Assembly: GCA_036005185.1 (NCBI GenBank)
Contig: DASYQS010000008.1
Span: 1-64,000, forward strand
DNA: 64,000 bases
Reading direction: 5' to 3'
DNA from: VBAU01 sp036005185
GTDB lineage: Bacteria > Bacteroidota > Bacteroidia > Chitinophagales > Chitinophagaceae
The position numbers and the translations under genes were made by a program. The notes beneath the pieces were generated by a model. That model searched no databases, had not been told where the DNA came from, and saw only the letters and a list, made by a program, of their open reading frames with translations. Of the stretch, positions 53,239-62,025 are shown in pieces. Numbering within the stretch: the first letter of the stretch is position 1; every line of letters starts with the position of its first letter.

Positions 53239-55401
53239 TTAAAAAGATTTTTTATTGATCCACCTCTCAAAAAATTCGTAAGTCCTTAGCATTTGGTCAA
53301 TACGTTGGCGGTTGTTTCCACTTCTTGTTATTTCATGTGTAGCCCCGGGATGCCTGACATATTCCACAGGCTTACCTAGTATTTTCAGGCTGCGATATAA
53401 CATTTCACCCTGTGTTACTCCGGTGCGTCGATCATTTTCTCCATGAAAAATTATGTAAGGGGTTGTGATGTTTTGCACATAGGTTATGGGCGATTCTCTT
53501 TCAAGAATTTCTTTGGTAGCTGGCTCCCAGGGGTATCCTCCAAAATAATTTGGAACAAGTCTCCACGCATTACCCTCGCCAAAGAAAGTGGCAAGATCAT
53601 ATACGCCACGTTGTGAGCAGGCAGCTTTAAACCGGTGATCGTGTGCAATGATCCACGCTACAAGATAACCTGCATACGAGCCCCCTGTTACGATTAGTCT
53701 AGAAGTATCGGCCCAGCGTTCTTCAACAGTTTTATCAAGAGTTGTAAGCACATCGCTTGTTGGGCCAGTGCCCCAATCGTTAATATTTGCTCTTAAAAAA
53801 TCTAAACCGTAACCTCCACTGCCACGGGGATTGCAATAAACCACACCATAACCTTTACTGCAGAAAAATTGATACTCATGCCACATGCTTGTTTCACCTG
53901 GCCCCCACATGGCAGATGGTCCTCCATGAATTTCTAAAAGCAATGGATATTTTTTTCCTTGCTCATAATTCACGGGTTTCATGATCCAATATTCAACAGT
54001 CATTCCTTTGTTGTTTGTAAAACTTTTCTTTTCCGGAAAAGAAAGCTGTTTGGTTTGTGACCAGCTGTAATTGAAATCGCTGATACGTTTAGAGTTCTTT
54101 GCTTCAGCATTGGCTACATAAACGTCAAAGGGATCAGCCACTTCTGTTTTTACAAATACAAGCTTGTTATTGACAAGATCAAAACTCACAATGCCACTAT
54201 TATAATCAGTGAGCTGCTCTATTTTTTTTGTTGTTATGTCGGCACGATAGATCGGCTGACCACCATTGCTTTGAGCGGAAAAATAAATATATCGTTCATC
54301 ATTACTCCAGATCAAGTTTCCTTTGTTTCGATCAAATGGAATATCGATTTTGTCTTTCATGGAACCATTTAATGGCATAATAGCTAAAGTAGGAACGCTT
54401 ACAAAAGAGGTATTGCCATATTGAAAGGCTAACCATTTGCCCGTGGGTGAAGGCTTAGGGGAATTATAGTTTTTTCCTTCTTCGCCCAATAATTTTTTGA
54501 AATTGCTTCCGTCAATGTTTACAATGAATATTTCATTTTCCAATGATCGATCGGGGTGCTGAAGGGAATCAACATCGCCTGATAAAATTATCTGCTTACC
54601 ATCGGGGGTAAAATCAGCATTGTTGAATCTGTAAAAGCTTTTTGTTAACTCAACAGGCTTGCTCGGCGCATCAATATTGATAATAAAAAAATGATTAAAG
54701 TTCATATCTGGATTCACATCCATTTCGTCCTGAAAATTTAACCTATCAACCACTTTTGCTTTTTTATCATTTACGTCATTGTCAAGATATGCTCTGACCT
54801 CATCTATGCTTCCGTCAGGATCGGCTTTTGAATTTAAATTTTTTAGCTCTTCATTTTTTTCAAAGCCAGGTTTTTCATAAGACCATAATGGAACTTCATG
54901 ATTGGAGTTGAGCACAGAATCTTTTAGAAGATCTTTCAAAGGAATATTTGATGAAAACAAAATTTTCTTTCCATCCGGCGCCCACTTCGGCGTGCCTGCT
55001 CCATATTTGAACTTAGTAAGTTGAGTTGCTTCACCGCCATCGAGTGGTAATAAAAATATCTGGGGCTTTCCATCCACGGATCGTACAAAAGCAAGTTGTT
55101 TTCCATCTGGGCTCCAAACAGCTTGCGAGGAACTTTCCTTAGTAGTAAGTTGCTTAGGCAATGAATTGCCATCAGTGTTTACCATCCATATTTGATTTAC
55201 ATATTTGTATTCCCATTTTGAATCTCCATCGGGTTCAATAGTCGTTATTGTAAATACTGCCCGGCCACCATCTTTAGAAAGGGCAACTCCACCAATGGAT
55301 TTTATTTTTAGCATGTCGGTTACCTTGACCGGTTCTTTGCCGTTTTGTGAATAAGAGTAGGTATGATAAAGAATAACAAAAACAAATAGAAATTTTTTCA
55401 T
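53239..55401 (-). CDS. S9 family serine peptidase (prolyl oligopeptidase-like)
   Basis: ATG 55401 gives 720 residues and a signal peptide (KFLFVFVILYHTYSYSQ). The N-terminal part is a WD/TolB-type beta-propeller (AVWSPDGKQLAFVRSVDG, KWAPDGKKILFSS) and the C-terminal part an alpha/beta-hydrolase: nucleophile in VTGGSYAGYLVAW (GGSYAG), Asp in HGENDRRTGV, His in HPGATHEIT. It should cleave oligopeptides in the periplasm or outside. Close to acylaminoacyl-peptidase type. A stand-alone gene. Confidence 0.94.
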   Translation of the reverse strand: MKKFLFVFVILYHTYSYSQNGKEPVKVTDMLKIKSIGGVALSKDGGRAVFTITTIEPDGDSKWEYKYVNQIWMVNTDGNSLPKQLTTKESSSQAVWSPDGKQLAFVRSVDGKPQIFLLPLDGGEATQLTKFKYGAGTPKWAPDGKKILFSSNIPLKDLLKDSVLNSNHEVPLWSYEKPGFEKNEELKNLNSKADPDGSIDEVRAYLDNDVNDKKAKVVDRLNFQDEMDVNPDMNFNHFFIINIDAPSKPVELTKSFYRFNNADFTPDGKQIILSGDVDSLQHPDRSLENEIFIVNIDGSNFKKLLGEEGKNYNSPKPSPTGKWLAFQYGNTSFVSVPTLAIMPLNGSMKDKIDIPFDRNKGNLIWSNDERYIYFSAQSNGGQPIYRADITTKKIEQLTDYNSGIVSFDLVNNKLVFVKTEVADPFDVYVANAEAKNSKRISDFNYSWSQTKQLSFPEKKSFTNNKGMTVEYWIMKPVNYEQGKKYPLLLEIHGGPSAMWGPGETSMWHEYQFFCSKGYGVVYCNPRGSGGYGLDFLRANINDWGTGPTSDVLTTLDKTVEERWADTSRLIVTGGSYAGYLVAWIIAHDHRFKAACSQRGVYDLATFFGEGNAWRLVPNYFGGYPWEPATKEILERESPITYVQNITTPYIIFHGENDRRTGVTQGEMLYRSLKILGKPVEYVRHPGATHEITRSGNNRQRIDQMLRTYEFFERWINKKSF

Positions 55402-55518
55402 GAATGGAAATTTATCGCTGAAAGTACTAATTCTAATGCTTTCTCCGGTATTAGTAAATGATGACAGGTAGCTGCTTATTAATTTTGGCAAAAGGAATTC
55501 AATGAATACCGTACTAAA

Positions 55519-55821
55519 ATGAACGAAGTGATCTTAAGCAAAAATAGCCTGGTAATGAAACGCCTTTGGAATTTGGACACCAACACGTATGAGGATGGTG
55601 CATTGAATAAAAAGACAAAGGAAATGCTTGGGCTTGTTGCCAGTATTGTATTACGTTGTGATGATTGTATTAGATATCATCTTGGTAAATGTTATGAACT
55701 GAAACTGACCACAGATGAGATATATGAAATATTTGCGATAGCCAATATTGTAGGCGGCACCATCGTTATTCCTCATACAAGAAGAGCCGCTGAATATTGG
55801 GAAGCTTTAAATGAGAATTAA
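55519..55821 (+). CDS. Carboxymuconolactone decarboxylase-like (AhpD-type) protein
   Basis: The 100-residue protein has KKTKEMLGLVASIVLRCDDC, then IRYHLGKCYELKLTTDEIYE, with the Cys pair CDDC of AhpD-type CMD proteins and the conserved His two turns later. Such proteins act as disulfide reductases or as small gamma-CMD relatives. It lies 93 bases before korB, in the same direction, with a separate promoter between, so it is probably not in one unit. Confidence 0.88.
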   Translation: MNEVILSKNSLVMKRLWNLDTNTYEDGALNKKTKEMLGLVASIVLRCDDCIRYHLGKCYELKLTTDEIYEIFAIANIVGGTIVIPHTRRAAEYWEALNEN

Positions 55822-55868
55822 AAAGTTAAAAAACTGATGAAAATCAATACTCTCAATGGTTTTGCTCC

Positions 55869-55898
55869 TTGTTCCTTGTTTAATATTCAATAAATTTG
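55869..55898 (+). promoter_or_regulatory. Bacteroidota-type promoter of korB
   Basis: TTG (55869-55871), a spacer of exactly 19 bases and TAAATTTG (55891-55898) match both consensus elements; the start codon follows 16 bases later. Confidence 0.7.
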
Positions 55899-55914
55899 CA
55901 TCAATTCAGTTACC

Positions 55915-56946
55915 ATGAGCGATACAATTACAGCCGCCCCTACCCTAACAGCTAAAGATTTTGCTACTGACCAAGAAGTACGCTGGTGTCCCGGATGCGG
56001 CGATTATTCCATACTTGCACAGGTTCAAAAAGTAATGCCTACCCTGGGCATTGCCAGAGAAAATATTGTGATCATTTCGGGTATTGGATGTTCATCCCGG
56101 TTTCCATACTATATGAATACATATGGTATGCATTCCATTCACGGTCGCGCCACAGCAATTGCGAGCGGCTTGAAGGCTGCACGTCCTGAACTAAGTATTT
56201 GGATTGTTACCGGCGATGGTGATGGTTTGAGTATTGGAGGTAACCACACCATTCATTTATTACGCCGCAATTTTGATGTAAATATTTTACTGTTCAATAA
56301 TCAGATCTATGGTTTAACAAAGGGGCAATATTCTCCCACCTCGGAAGAAAATAAAATCACTAAATCAACTCCGTTTGGAAGTATTGACCATCCTTTTAAC
56401 CCATTGGCTTTGGCGCTTGGTGCCGATGCCACATTTGTAGCAAGAAGCATGGATCGTGATCCCAAGCAATTGCAGGCAATGTTGTTGAGAGCAAACCAGC
56501 ATAAGGGTGCTTCCTTTCTTGAGATATATCAGAACTGTAACATTTTTAATGATGGTGCTTTTGAAATTTTTACTGAAAAAAGTACAAAGGCTGACGAAAC
56601 AATTTTCCTTGAAAAAGGCAAGCCACTTTTATTTGGGGCTAACAATGATAAAGGAATAAAACTAGATGGATTTACACCAAAAGTGATAAATCTTTCAGAC
56701 GGATACAGTGCCGATGATTGCTGGGTACATGATGAGCATGATATGTACAAGGCCCAGATACTAGTAAGAGTTTTTGACGATCCGAAAATAGAAGGCCACT
56801 TGCCAAGACCATTCGGAGTGTTTTATGAAACTAATCGTCCTTGTTATGAAGATGTAATGGATCAACAGATTGAAGATGCAAAGGCTAAGAAGGTTGCTGA
56901 TCTTAATAAGCTATTAAAAGGAAATGAAGTATGGACGATTCAATAA
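55915..56946 (+). CDS. korB: 2-Oxoglutarate:ferredoxin oxidoreductase beta subunit
   Basis: The 343-residue protein matches KorB: EVRWCPGCGDYSILAQVQ (FeS ligand cysteines), GIGCSSRFPYYM, and the thiamine-diphosphate motif GDGDGLSIGGNHTIHLLRRN with NNQIYGLTKGQYSPTS. It catalyses CoA-dependent oxidation of 2-oxoglutarate to succinyl-CoA with ferredoxin as acceptor, together with KorA. No korA is present next to it on either side in this window, whereas the two subunits are usually adjacent. A terminator follows. Confidence 0.95.
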   Translation: MSDTITAAPTLTAKDFATDQEVRWCPGCGDYSILAQVQKVMPTLGIARENIVIISGIGCSSRFPYYMNTYGMHSIHGRATAIASGLKAARPELSIWIVTGDGDGLSIGGNHTIHLLRRNFDVNILLFNNQIYGLTKGQYSPTSEENKITKSTPFGSIDHPFNPLALALGADATFVARSMDRDPKQLQAMLLRANQHKGASFLEIYQNCNIFNDGAFEIFTEKSTKADETIFLEKGKPLLFGANNDKGIKLDGFTPKVINLSDGYSADDCWVHDEHDMYKAQILVRVFDDPKIEGHLPRPFGVFYETNRPCYEDVMDQQIEDAKAKKVADLNKLLKGNEVWTIQ

Positions 56947-56982
56947 TTCAGATAAGCTAATTGTTAATAGATAAAGAAGGAT

Positions 56983-57006
56983 CCTCAATGATGAGGGTTT
57001 TTCTTT
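56983..57006 (+). terminator. Terminator of korB
   Basis: CCTCA (56983-56987) and TGAGG (56992-56996) pair around ATGA and are followed by TTTTTCTTTT. The downstream gene on the other strand ends here. Confidence 0.65.
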
Positions 57007-57896
57007 TAATTGATCTTGGCTATTTCCAATTCCTTTTTTGCCTCCGAAAATATTTTTTTCTGCTTCCAATGATACCAGGATTTTGGAATTGCCTTTTTCA
57101 TCACAGTATCAATGCTGCGCATACCAAATAAATTCCAAGCACCTTTCAATTTGCCAATTAAAGAAGGCTGAAGGGCTCGCAGGCTCATTGCAAACCCGCT
57201 GTCGAGATATTCCATATGGTGCCAATAACCGGCAGGCATAAATAATGTATCTCCATGCTCAAGAATAAGGTCATAACCCTTTGCAAGCTTTAAAGCAGGG
57301 AATTTTTTATAGTCTGGCGTGCCATTGCCCTCATGATAATGTGAGAAGTCAGCAAGGCTTAGCACTTCAAAAGGCTTTCGATAAAGTTTATGCTGTTCTT
57401 CAAACGGAAATAGCAATATTCTTTTTCTTCCTACAAACTGGGCATGTAAAATGTGAGAAAGGTCTATATCAAAATGCATGTGCGTGATAGAAGTGGCACC
57501 GCCTGTAAAAAGCATTGGATATTTTTTTACAAAACCCTTCATTAAATGCTCTGGCCAGGTGAAATCTTTTGTGAGCTCAGGGGCATGATCGAAAATGTTA
57601 AACAAAAAAATTCTCCATCCTGCGGGTCCTTGACTGATCATATCAATGTATTCTCCAAATGGTTTATAATCATCAGCCGTGTTGATAGGGGTATAAGCAT
57701 CGCTTTTTATATTGTTATATAAAGGAACCTTTTTATCTCCGACCAATTGTTTGAAATAATCCCAGTTCCATTTTGTATAAGCAGGCCAATTCTTGGAAAG
57801 ATTTTTTATGACTACCGGAATGCAAGGTTCATAAAATTCCTTTTTGAACTGTTTTGGATCGATATCTTCAACAGTTATGATTTGTTTAAGTTGCAT
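57006..57896 (-). CDS. JmjC-like cupin domain protein
   Basis: The 296-residue protein matches the cupin_8 / JmjC family: IPVVIKNLSKNWPAYTKWNW at the start, SITHMHFDIDLSHILHAQFV with the iron-binding HxD pair, and GDTLFMPAGYWHHMEYLD with the second His. These are Fe(II)- and 2-oxoglutarate-dependent dioxygenases that hydroxylate protein or other substrates. It faces korB tail-to-tail. Substrate unknown. Confidence 0.9.
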   Translation of the reverse strand: MQLKQIITVEDIDPKQFKKEFYEPCIPVVIKNLSKNWPAYTKWNWDYFKQLVGDKKVPLYNNIKSDAYTPINTADDYKPFGEYIDMISQGPAGWRIFLFNIFDHAPELTKDFTWPEHLMKGFVKKYPMLFTGGATSITHMHFDIDLSHILHAQFVGRKRILLFPFEEQHKLYRKPFEVLSLADFSHYHEGNGTPDYKKFPALKLAKGYDLILEHGDTLFMPAGYWHHMEYLDSGFAMSLRALQPSLIGKLKGAWNLFGMRSIDTVMKKAIPKSWYHWKQKKIFSEAKKELEIAKIN

Positions 57897-58042
57897 GTGC
57901 AGCTTTTTACTAAATAAGCGGCGATGAAAATACGAATTGCTTTCTAAATAGTAATTGACTTGAACAGCTATTTCATTGTAATTTTATTCGTTTAATAAAA
58001 TTACAGTTATCTTAACACCAGATTGCCCGTACAAGTTCAATT

Positions 58043-58651
58043 ATGATATTGCAGGTTCATCCAGAAAATCCACAGCCACGGCAAATAAAAATTATTGTGG
58101 ATGTTCTTAATCGTGGAGGAGTGATTATATATCCAACAGATACTATTTATGGATTAGGCTGTGATATTTTTCAGCATAGGGCTATTGAAAAAATTTGCCG
58201 ATTAAAAAAGATTGACCCTCACAAAGCTCAACTTTCGTTTATCTGTTATGATCTCAGTCATTTAAGCGATTTTTCAAAACAGCTTTCACGATCAACATTT
58301 CGCTTATTGAAAGAAAGTTTGCCGGGGCCTTTTACTTTTATTTTACCAGCAAGTAAGCAAGTGCCAAAGATTTTACACAATAAAAAAGATACTATTGGTC
58401 TTCGTGTGCCCAATAATAATATTGCACGGGAAATTGTGAAAGAACTTGGTCACCCTTTATTAAGTGCTTCATTGCCTGGTGAGGCAGTAGAAGATTATAC
58501 TGACCCAGAGATTATGCATGAAAATTTTATGAATGAAGTAGATATTGTTGTGGATGGGGGAATTGGCGGCACTGTTCCCTCAACGGTTATTGATTGCACG
58601 CAAGCTGAGCCGGTTTTAATTCGACAAGGAGCGGGGGAATGGCTAAAATAA
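58043..58651 (+). CDS. L-threonylcarbamoyladenylate synthase (Sua5/YrdC family)
   Basis: The 202-residue protein follows YrdC: VIIYPTDTIYGLGCDIF, a basic KKIDPHKAQLSF segment, LPGPFTFILPAS and TIGLRVPNNNIAREIV. It makes threonylcarbamoyl-AMP for the t6A modification of tRNA. The length fits the short (YciO/YrdC) form without the Sua5 C-terminal domain, so a YciO-type paralogue cannot be excluded. Single gene. Confidence 0.9.
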   Translation: MILQVHPENPQPRQIKIIVDVLNRGGVIIYPTDTIYGLGCDIFQHRAIEKICRLKKIDPHKAQLSFICYDLSHLSDFSKQLSRSTFRLLKESLPGPFTFILPASKQVPKILHNKKDTIGLRVPNNNIAREIVKELGHPLLSASLPGEAVEDYTDPEIMHENFMNEVDIVVDGGIGGTVPSTVIDCTQAEPVLIRQGAGEWLK

Positions 58652-58679
58652 AAAAGCACCGCTCAAATGAACGATGCTT
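58646..58679 (-). terminator. Terminator of the basic secreted protein gene
   Basis: AAGCACCGCTCA (58654-58665) pairs with TGAACGATGCTT (58668-58679); the two imperfect positions become G-U pairs on the minus strand, and a U-run follows there. It thus serves the gene at 58727. Confidence 0.6.
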
Positions 58680-58726
58680 GTAACCTTCAACCACTACATT
58701 CTTACTGATATATCGACTAATAGATT

Positions 58727-59032
58727 TTAAATTACTCTGTGATGATTGTTATGTCTGAGGCGATATAGCTCTCTGCGCTCATGCTTTCTCATTTTATTAA
58801 GACGCCTGCGTTCAAAATGGGTTACAATACCATCACGATGCGCTCTCCTTCTAGCTATTTTGTAACGAAGATTGTCCTGATGCAATCGCCTTAATTCATA
58901 CCGGTTTAATTCACCGCGATGTAAAGACCTCGTTTCTCTTTGGTGGCGAAAATGATTTCCGTTTGTTTGCTGGGCAGATGCAGCAGCAGCAAACAGCGTA
59001 AGGATTAATCCTAAAAAGAATATTTTTTTCAT
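58727..59032 (-). CDS. Secreted Arg/His-rich protein
   Basis: The 101-residue protein has a signal peptide (FLGLILTLFAAAASAQ). The mature 80 residues are very rich in Arg and His (RREAHR-type runs such as RRLHQDNLRYKIARRRAHRDG and RKHERRELYRLRHNNHH), predicted mostly helical. Such proteins recur in Chitinophagaceae with unknown role; metal binding through His or interaction with acidic polymer are possible. Stand-alone gene with its own terminator. Confidence 0.7.
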   Translation of the reverse strand: MKKIFFLGLILTLFAAAASAQQTNGNHFRHQRETRSLHRGELNRYELRRLHQDNLRYKIARRRAHRDGIVTHFERRRLNKMRKHERRELYRLRHNNHHRVI

Positions 59033-59173
59033 GGCTTATTTTTTTATTTAAGTAAAGTTTGAATTGAGACGAAACGATTACAGCAAGGTTTAATGCGCTA
59101 AGAAATGTTTAACAATCAAAAAATTAAAGACATAGAAGTAATGGGTAAACAGGTCTTGCCAGGCTGTGATTTC

Positions 59174-59779
59174 TCATAAATCTTCGAACAGTTCTAATTG
59201 CGCAGCTTTAATATCAAAACTTTTGCGGTGGTATCTGCACAATCCAAATTCTTCGATAGCTCTGCAATGTTCCTTAGTTGCATAACCTTTATTAGTGTGC
59301 CAGCTATAATTGGGGAATTCTAAATGAAGATTGCGCATATAGTCATCGCGGTAGGTTTTAGCAAGTATGCTTGCAGCAGCTATTGCTGAAAATTTTCCAT
59401 CGCCCTGTATAATGCATTCGTGAGGAATAGCTTTATATCGATTAAACCGATTGCCGTCAATCAACAATAAACCCGGCTCCTGCTGTAATTTTTCCAAGGC
59501 GATGTGCATGGCCTTAAAAGAAGCATTTAAAATATTTATGGAATCTATCTCATCATTGTCCACCATGCCCACAGCAAAAGCAATGGCCTTTTTTTCAATC
59601 ACCTTTCTTAATTTATATCGATTTTCTTCAACCACTTGTTTTGAATCGTTCAAAAGTGGATGATAAAATTTTGGAGGTAAAATCACTGCCGCTGCAAAAA
59701 CGGGCCCGGCCAAGCATCCTCTCCCCGCTTCATCACAACCTGCTTCGATAAGCTCTCTTTGAAAAAATTTTTTTAGCAA
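59174..59779 (-). CDS. rnhB: Ribonuclease HII
   Basis: The 201-residue protein shows the RNase HII acidic residues in IEAGCDEAGRGCLAGPVFAA (D-E), LLLIDGNRF (D) and the end HTNKGYATKEH. It cleaves RNA of RNA-DNA hybrids and removes ribonucleotides misincorporated into DNA. Length normal. It is divergent from the sulfur module and shares a 77-base upstream gap. Confidence 0.97.
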   Translation of the reverse strand: MLKKFFQRELIEAGCDEAGRGCLAGPVFAAAVILPPKFYHPLLNDSKQVVEENRYKLRKVIEKKAIAFAVGMVDNDEIDSINILNASFKAMHIALEKLQQEPGLLLIDGNRFNRYKAIPHECIIQGDGKFSAIAAASILAKTYRDDYMRNLHLEFPNYSWHTNKGYATKEHCRAIEEFGLCRYHRKSFDIKAAQLELFEDL

Positions 59780-59856
59780 TGGTTTTGGATTAAAAATCTA
59801 ACAATGGTTACACAGCAGCGAATTTAGTAGTTTCGTTTAAATAAATTTCTTTGGTG

Positions 59857-60420
59857 ATGATAGAGTGGATAAAAAATCCCTGGTCTTGGTATATCGCGGG
59901 ACCATTAATAGGATTAACAGTACCATTACTTTTATTATTCGGTAATAAAAGATTGGGGGTTTCTTCTTCACTTCGTCATATTTGCGCAGCATGCTTGCCT
60001 GCTAATATTCAATTTTTTAAATATGACTGGAAAAGAGAGAGATGGAACCTTTTTTTTGTGCTGGGGATTACAATAGGAGCATTTTTAGCTTATAATTTTC
60101 TATCCAATCATCAATTGATAAAAGTAAATCCAAAACTTGTAGCAGAGCTAAAAGAATATGGAATAAACAATTACAATAAGCTTGCTCCTGCAGATATTTT
60201 TAATTGGCAAGTGTTATTCACTTTCAAAGGATTTATTTTGATCGTTGCCGGCGGTTTTCTTGTTGGTTTTGGAACAAGGTATGCAGGTGGCTGCACTTCC
60301 GGGCATTCTATAATGGGATTGTCTAATTTACAGTGGCCATCATTGGTTGCAACGATTTGCTTTATGATTGGCGGAATGATTATGACCAATTTTATTTTGC
60401 CGTATATTTTGCAGTTATAA
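59857..60420 (+). CDS. YeeE/YedE family transporter, first half
   Basis: ATG 59857 gives 187 residues with four to five membrane helices and the signature GFGTRYAGGCTSGHSIMGLSN, with Cys146 of GGCTSGH. The family (PF04143) includes TsuA, a thiosulfate importer where conserved Cys residues relay the substrate. Here the gene covers only half of a full-length transporter; the second half follows seven bases downstream. The pair then precedes a TsdA-like cytochrome, which supports sulfur anion transport. Confidence 0.88.
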   Translation: MIEWIKNPWSWYIAGPLIGLTVPLLLLFGNKRLGVSSSLRHICAACLPANIQFFKYDWKRERWNLFFVLGITIGAFLAYNFLSNHQLIKVNPKLVAELKEYGINNYNKLAPADIFNWQVLFTFKGFILIVAGGFLVGFGTRYAGGCTSGHSIMGLSNLQWPSLVATICFMIGGMIMTNFILPYILQL

Positions 60421-60427
60421 CTTTTGT

Positions 60428-60949
60428 ATGCAAGTAAAGGAAGAAGAATACGATTTTATTGAAAAGGTTAACACAGATTTTGAAGTGCGGTCATTGGATA
60501 GTGTTTGTATCAATACTTCAGGGTTAAAACATCCTTGGTGGCATAATTTAAAATATATTGGAGCTGGATTATTGTTTGGAATTCTTTTAGTGAAGAGTGA
60601 AGTGATTTCATGGTTTAGAATTCAGGAAATGTTTCGTTTTCAAAGTTTCCACATGTACGGTGTTATTGGAAGTGCCGTAGCAACAGGGATGATTTCGATC
60701 TGGCTAATAAAAAAAATTCACTTGAAAACCGTTCATGGTGAGTCAATTCAGCTCTACAAAATGAAGTTTACTAAGGGGCAGATATATGGCGGACTATTGT
60801 TTGGGTTTGGCTGGGCATTAACCGGAGCTTGCCCCGGACCGCTTTTCGCTTTAATTGGGAGTGGGGCTACTGTTATTATTGTAACTTTATTAAGTGCTGT
60901 TGCCGGTACCTGGGTATATGGATATTTGCGAAATAAACTTCCTCATTAA
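60428..60949 (+). CDS. YeeE/YedE family transporter, second half
   Basis: The 173-residue protein has a charged N-terminus, then four helices (KYIGAGLLFGILLVKSEVIS and GQIYGGLLFGFGWALTGACPG) and the second signature ALTGACPGPLFALIGSGATV with a conserved Cys. It is split from the first half by a seven-base gap; both should assemble into one channel. Such split pairs are common in Bacteroidota. The next gene begins 15 bases later. Confidence 0.88.
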   Translation: MQVKEEEYDFIEKVNTDFEVRSLDSVCINTSGLKHPWWHNLKYIGAGLLFGILLVKSEVISWFRIQEMFRFQSFHMYGVIGSAVATGMISIWLIKKIHLKTVHGESIQLYKMKFTKGQIYGGLLFGFGWALTGACPGPLFALIGSGATVIIVTLLSAVAGTWVYGYLRNKLPH

Positions 60950-60964
60950 TTTATACGTTGAATC

Positions 60965-61954
60965 ATGAAATTTTTGAAAGCATCATGGTTCCCTCTATTA
61001 TTAGGATTCATTATACTCATTGTAATCCTTAACCAAGTTTTATTTACATCTGCCGCAGTTTCAGATACTTTTTCAATACCTGAAAATACCATTTCGGCAG
61101 ACGATTGGCAGCCACCCGACATGAATGCTCTGCCACATGATGATGAAGGTAATCTTATTCGATACGGACGTGAGCTTATTGTAAATACTTCATTATTTTT
61201 TGGACCCCAAGGCAGGGTTGCGGCTATTACAAATGGTATGGACTGCCAGAACTGCCATATCGATGGAGGAGCTAAGTCATTTGCAGGATGTTTTTCTGCA
61301 GTCGCATCAACTTATCCAAGATATCGAGAAAGAAGCGGGAGAGTCGAATCCATAGAATTTCGTATCAATGATTGCATGATGAGAAGCCTGAATGGAAAAG
61401 AAATTGATAGTTCAAGTAAAGAGATGCAGGCCATGGTTGCTTATCTGAAATGGATTGGCAAAGATGTACCCAAAAATAAAAAGCCAAGAGGCGCAGGCCT
61501 GGAAGAGCTTCCATTTTTAGACAGGGCTGCTGATCCTGAAAAAGGAAAACAAGTTTTTGTTTCAAAATGCATTTCTTGTCATGGTGAAAATGGACAAGGA
61601 CTATTCAATCATGATTCATCGGTTTATTTATACCCTCCACTCTGGGGCCCTAATAGCTTTAATGTAAGTGCAGGTTTATATCGTATTACCAGGTTTGCAT
61701 CATTTGTAAAAAACAACATGCCGTTTGGATTGGCTACGCATGACTCACCCCAACTTACTGATGAAGAAGCATGGGATGTTGCAGCATTTGTTCTTTCGCA
61801 ACCAAGGCCGGAAAAACTTTTTGCTGAAGATTGGCCCAAGATAGAAACAAAACCTGTTGATTATCCTTATGGACCTTATGCTGATAAGTTTTCTGAAAAG
61901 CAACATAAGTATGGGCCATTTATTCCTATCCGGCAGGCTCGCATGAAAAATTGA
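60965..61954 (+). CDS. Dihaem cytochrome c, TsdA-like (thiosulfate dehydrogenase type)
   Basis: The 329-residue protein has an N-terminal anchor helix (LLLGFIILIVILNQVLF) and two haem sites, CQNCH at 94-98 and CISCH at 202-206. Met252 in NNMPFG is a likely axial ligand of haem 2, and Cys109 and Cys137 (RINDCMMRSLNG) are candidates for the Cys ligand of haem 1 known in TsdA. The order of motifs and the segment RSLNGKEI fit TsdA, which oxidises thiosulfate to tetrathionate. Position behind the YeeE/YedE pair supports a sulfur role. Other dihaem cytochromes remain possible. It ends in a strong bidirectional terminator. Confidence 0.78.
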   Translation: MKFLKASWFPLLLGFIILIVILNQVLFTSAAVSDTFSIPENTISADDWQPPDMNALPHDDEGNLIRYGRELIVNTSLFFGPQGRVAAITNGMDCQNCHIDGGAKSFAGCFSAVASTYPRYRERSGRVESIEFRINDCMMRSLNGKEIDSSSKEMQAMVAYLKWIGKDVPKNKKPRGAGLEELPFLDRAADPEKGKQVFVSKCISCHGENGQGLFNHDSSVYLYPPLWGPNSFNVSAGLYRITRFASFVKNNMPFGLATHDSPQLTDEEAWDVAAFVLSQPRPEKLFAEDWPKIETKPVDYPYGPYADKFSEKQHKYGPFIPIRQARMKN

Positions 61955-61980
61955 ATTTTGTTACTTACATTGGCATAAAT

Positions 61981-62010
61981 AAAAATGCAGGCTTGAGCCT
62001 GCATTTTTAT
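61981..62010. terminator. Strong bidirectional terminator
   Basis: AAAAATGCAGGC (61981-61992) and GCCTGCATTTTT (61997-62008) form a perfect 12-bp stem with loop TTGA. It separates the TsdA-like gene from the facing Tat-exported protein gene. Confidence 0.92.
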
Positions 62011-62025
62011 TCAAAGTTTTTTTCT

